Position numbers and translations under genes: made by a program. The notes under the pieces are model-generated. The model made no database searches, was not told the DNA's origin, and saw only the letters and a program-made list of their open reading frames with translations. From an uncultured Verrucomicrobiota bacterium (GTDB taxonomy: Bacteria > Verrucomicrobiota > Verrucomicrobiae > Opitutales > Opitutaceae): a DNA stretch of 5,201 nt. This document shows positions 3,615 through 5,201 of the stretch, piece after piece. Numbering within the stretch: the first letter of the stretch is position 1; each line of letters starts with the position of its first letter. Location of the stretch: positions 1-5,201 of the forward strand of contig CAMLQS010000352.1 of NCBI GenBank assembly GCA_946482165.1, in the 5' to 3' direction.

Positions 3615-5201
3615 TTAGTTGATCTCCGCCACGACACGGAAGAAGCGGGCTTTTTTTCCACCGACGACCTGGGTGTAGGGAACCGACACCACTTCATGTA
3701 AACCAGAGGTTGCCAGAAGAGTCGGAGTGGCCGAACTGCTCACCCAAGTGGTGCCATTTGAGCTAAACTGGACCACGTAAGAGATATCCCCGCTAAAGGA
3801 CGCGCTACGTCGCACGAAGAGGACGCGCGTGTTGTTGGTGGGCGTCGTTTCCGTGCGAGTGATCGGCTGACCGGTCTCACTCAAGGTGCCGCCACCGGCG
3901 AAGGTTCCGACGTAAACCAGCGGGTCCGGGCCAGAACCAATATCGTTCGGATCGGTGCCAAAGGCGTATTCGTAGAGATTGGTCACGCCGTCGAGGTCGG
4001 GGTCGGCGGCGGGGCCGCTGATGCCGGCGTCGAGCAGTTCGGAGGGAGTGAAGTTCTCCGACTCCCAGTCGGCGATTTCCAGGAGGCGCACGGTCAGCGA
4101 ACCATCGACGAAGCTGAAGGTGTAGTTGGTTGCGCTCAGCGTGCCGATGGCGGCGGTGATCGTGTAAGCGCCGGGCGTGCTCGAACCGGTGGCGGAGGTG
4201 CTCAAGTCAGCGGAGCCGGAGAGCACCGCGCTGGTGTCGCCGCCGACAAAGCCCGTGATCGTCGCGGTGAGGGTCGGGTTGGCGTAGCCATAAGGACGGG
4301 TCTTGTTGTCGGCAGTCACCGTGAGTTGCACGGAGGTGATGTCCGCCGCGGTCGTGGGCTGAATAAGGGTGTAGTTGCCGCTGTGGGCGCCGGAAAGGGT
4401 CAGGCCGGAAACCGTCACTGTTTTGCTCGTGCCTACCGTGGAGGTGTCGAATACACCGGTAGCGGAACCGGTGACGAGGGTCACGTCGTCACCGCCAAAG
4501 ACGCCGGAAAGCCCGGCGGAGGAAAGGTCGAGGGCTGCGGTGGTGCCGCCGTCGTAGGGTTTGTCGTTCGCGGTCACACCCGTGACGGTGAGGGTGGCGG
4601 CGTTGATGGTGATCGTGAGCGGATCGGAATCCACGTTGCCGGCCGCGTCGGTGGCGGTGACGGTGGCGTTAAACGTGCCAGCCTGAGTGGGCGTTCCGGT
4701 AATCGCACCGGAACCAGAATCCACGCCAAGGCCGGTGGGAAGTCCCGACGCACCGTAGGTCGTGGCGGAACCCGACGCAGTGATCGTGTAGGAGAAACCT
4801 GCGGTGCGATAATCTCCCGATGCGGTGGATCCGCTGGTGATGACCGGAGCGGTGTTATCCACCGTGAAGGTCGTGCTCGGTCCGGCCGCGGCGGCGGTGT
4901 TGCCGGCGGTGTCGCTGGCCGTGCCCGCGGCGATGGAGATGCCTAGCGTTCCGTCGCCCGTGATCGAGCTGATGGTAACAGTGCGCGTGGTGCCGCTTCC
5001 CGTCACGTTCACCGTTCCACTGGCGCTCCCCGTCGAGTTGAGGGTCACGTTCCCGTTGGCCAGGGTGCTCGAGTTGAAATTGGCGTCCGAGTAGGTCACC
5101 GTATAGGTGATCGGGCCGCCGCTCGTGAGGCTGGCGGACGGAGCGCCGATCGAGATCGAGGGGGCGGTGTTATCCACCGTGAACGTCGTGCTCGGGCCGG
5201 C
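3615..5201 (-). CDS. Large secreted adhesin-like protein with Ig-like, YDG and MBG modules, C-terminal part (5' end outside window)
   Basis: The last 528 residues are visible; the frame is open to the window edge, so the true start is outside. Domains in order: an Ig-like repeat of about 105 residues (1-107) bounded by AGPSTTFTVDNTAP copies; a putative Ig (He_PIG-type) domain about 118-200, with LPTGLGVDSGSGAITGTP then AGTFNATVTATDAAGN; a YDG domain about 201-289 (ANDKPYDGGTTA ... SGNYTLIQP); an MBG domain about 290-373 (TADNKTRPYGYANPTLTATI ... YTFSFVDGSLTV); a linker 377-418 with DPDLDGVTNLYEYAFGTDP, a thrombospondin type 3-like calcium loop; and a final beta-rich module about 450-528 (SYVVQFSSNGTTWVS ... 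KARFFRVVAEIN). These are surface or extracellular modules, used for adhesion or as stalks. There is no PEP-CTERM tail on this protein itself. It is followed after 17 bases by the PEP-CTERM gene, so co-expression is likely. Ligand and total length are unknown. Confidence 0.88.
   Translation of the reverse strand, partial: AGPSTTFTVDNTAPSISIGAPSASLTSGGPITYTVTYSDANFNSSTLANGNVTLNSTGSASGTVNVTGSGTTRTVTISSITGDGTLGISIAAGTASDTAGNTAAAAGPSTTFTVDNTAPVITSGSTASGDYRTAGFSYTITASGSATTYGASGLPTGLGVDSGSGAITGTPTQAGTFNATVTATDAAGNVDSDPLTITINAATLTVTGVTANDKPYDGGTTAALDLSSAGLSGVFGGDDVTLVTGSATGVFDTSTVGTSKTVTVSGLTLSGAHSGNYTLIQPTTAADITSVQLTVTADNKTRPYGYANPTLTATITGFVGGDTSAVLSGSADLSTSATGSSTPGAYTITAAIGTLSATNYTFSFVDGSLTVRLLEIADWESENFTPSELLDAGISGPAADPDLDGVTNLYEYAFGTDPNDIGSGPDPLVYVGTFAGGGTLSETGQPITRTETTPTNNTRVLFVRRSASFSGDISYVVQFSSNGTTWVSSSATPTLLATSGLHEVVSVPYTQVVGGKKARFFRVVAEIN
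4849..5201 (-). repeat. Direct repeat at Ig-like module boundaries in the adhesin
   Basis: Bases 4849-4886 and 5164-5201 match at 36 of 38 positions, offset 315 bases (105 codons), encoding AGPSTTFTVDNTA twice. The second copy is cut by the window end. The in-frame period equals one Ig-like module, so more copies probably follow upstream in the gene. Confidence 0.75.

Noticed and set aside
4326..4946. 206-residue plus-strand frame, Gly/Arg-rich.
   Set aside because: Antisense shadow of the adhesin's YDG and Ig-like modules; the minus-strand frame has clear domains.
3615..5177. GTG at 5177 as the adhesin start.
   Set aside because: It is the Val inside the repeated FTVDNTAP motif, and the frame continues open to the window edge, so the gene is truncated by the window.

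Overview
The window is GC-rich bacterial DNA. Every gene I can support lies on the minus strand, so transcription runs from high to low coordinates. A PEP-CTERM sorting tail (VPEPS, hydrophobic stretch, RRRR) sits beside a large secreted protein built of bacterial Ig-like, YDG and MBG modules. That protein ends in a calcium-loop linker (DPDLDGVTN...EYAFGTDP) and a C-terminal beta module. Together with the weak Shine-Dalgarno signals, this fits Verrucomicrobia, Opitutaceae-like, best; that assignment is inference from style, not a database match.

In transcription order: (1) 5201-3615, the C-terminal 528 residues of a large surface adhesin-like protein whose start lies outside the window; (2) 3597-2959, a 212-residue PEP-CTERM protein 17 bases behind it, with a good ribosome binding site and visibly lower GC; (3) 2939-2718, an unrecognised 73-residue protein; (4) 2704-2675, a UUCG-capped hairpin with a T-rich tail that looks like an intrinsic terminator; (5) 2633-1603, three consecutive Reb (R-body, 'killing trait') genes: two short RebB proteins that are a recent-looking tandem duplicate, and a third divergent, longer Reb-like protein with a helical C-terminal extension; (6) 1568-918, a stand-alone aspartyl/asparaginyl beta-hydroxylase-type 2-oxoglutarate oxygenase; (7) 742-495, a small ORF apparently broken by a frameshift at a run of six C/G; (8) 451 to beyond position 1, the N-terminal 150 residues of a LodA/GoxA-like quinoprotein amino-acid oxidase.

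The centre of interest is the reb cluster. Reb proteins polymerise into R-bodies, coiled protein ribbons known from Caedibacter and found by homology mostly in Proteobacteria. Here three reb genes are followed with short gaps by a protein hydroxylase, and then by an oxidase family whose active form carries a post-translationally made cysteine tryptophylquinone cofactor. Whether the hydroxylase acts on the Reb subunits, on the oxidase, or on neither cannot be settled from sequence. The terminator-like hairpin suggests the adhesin/PEP-CTERM unit and the reb unit are at least partly separate transcripts.

No tRNA, rRNA, CRISPR array, insertion sequence or integrase was seen.
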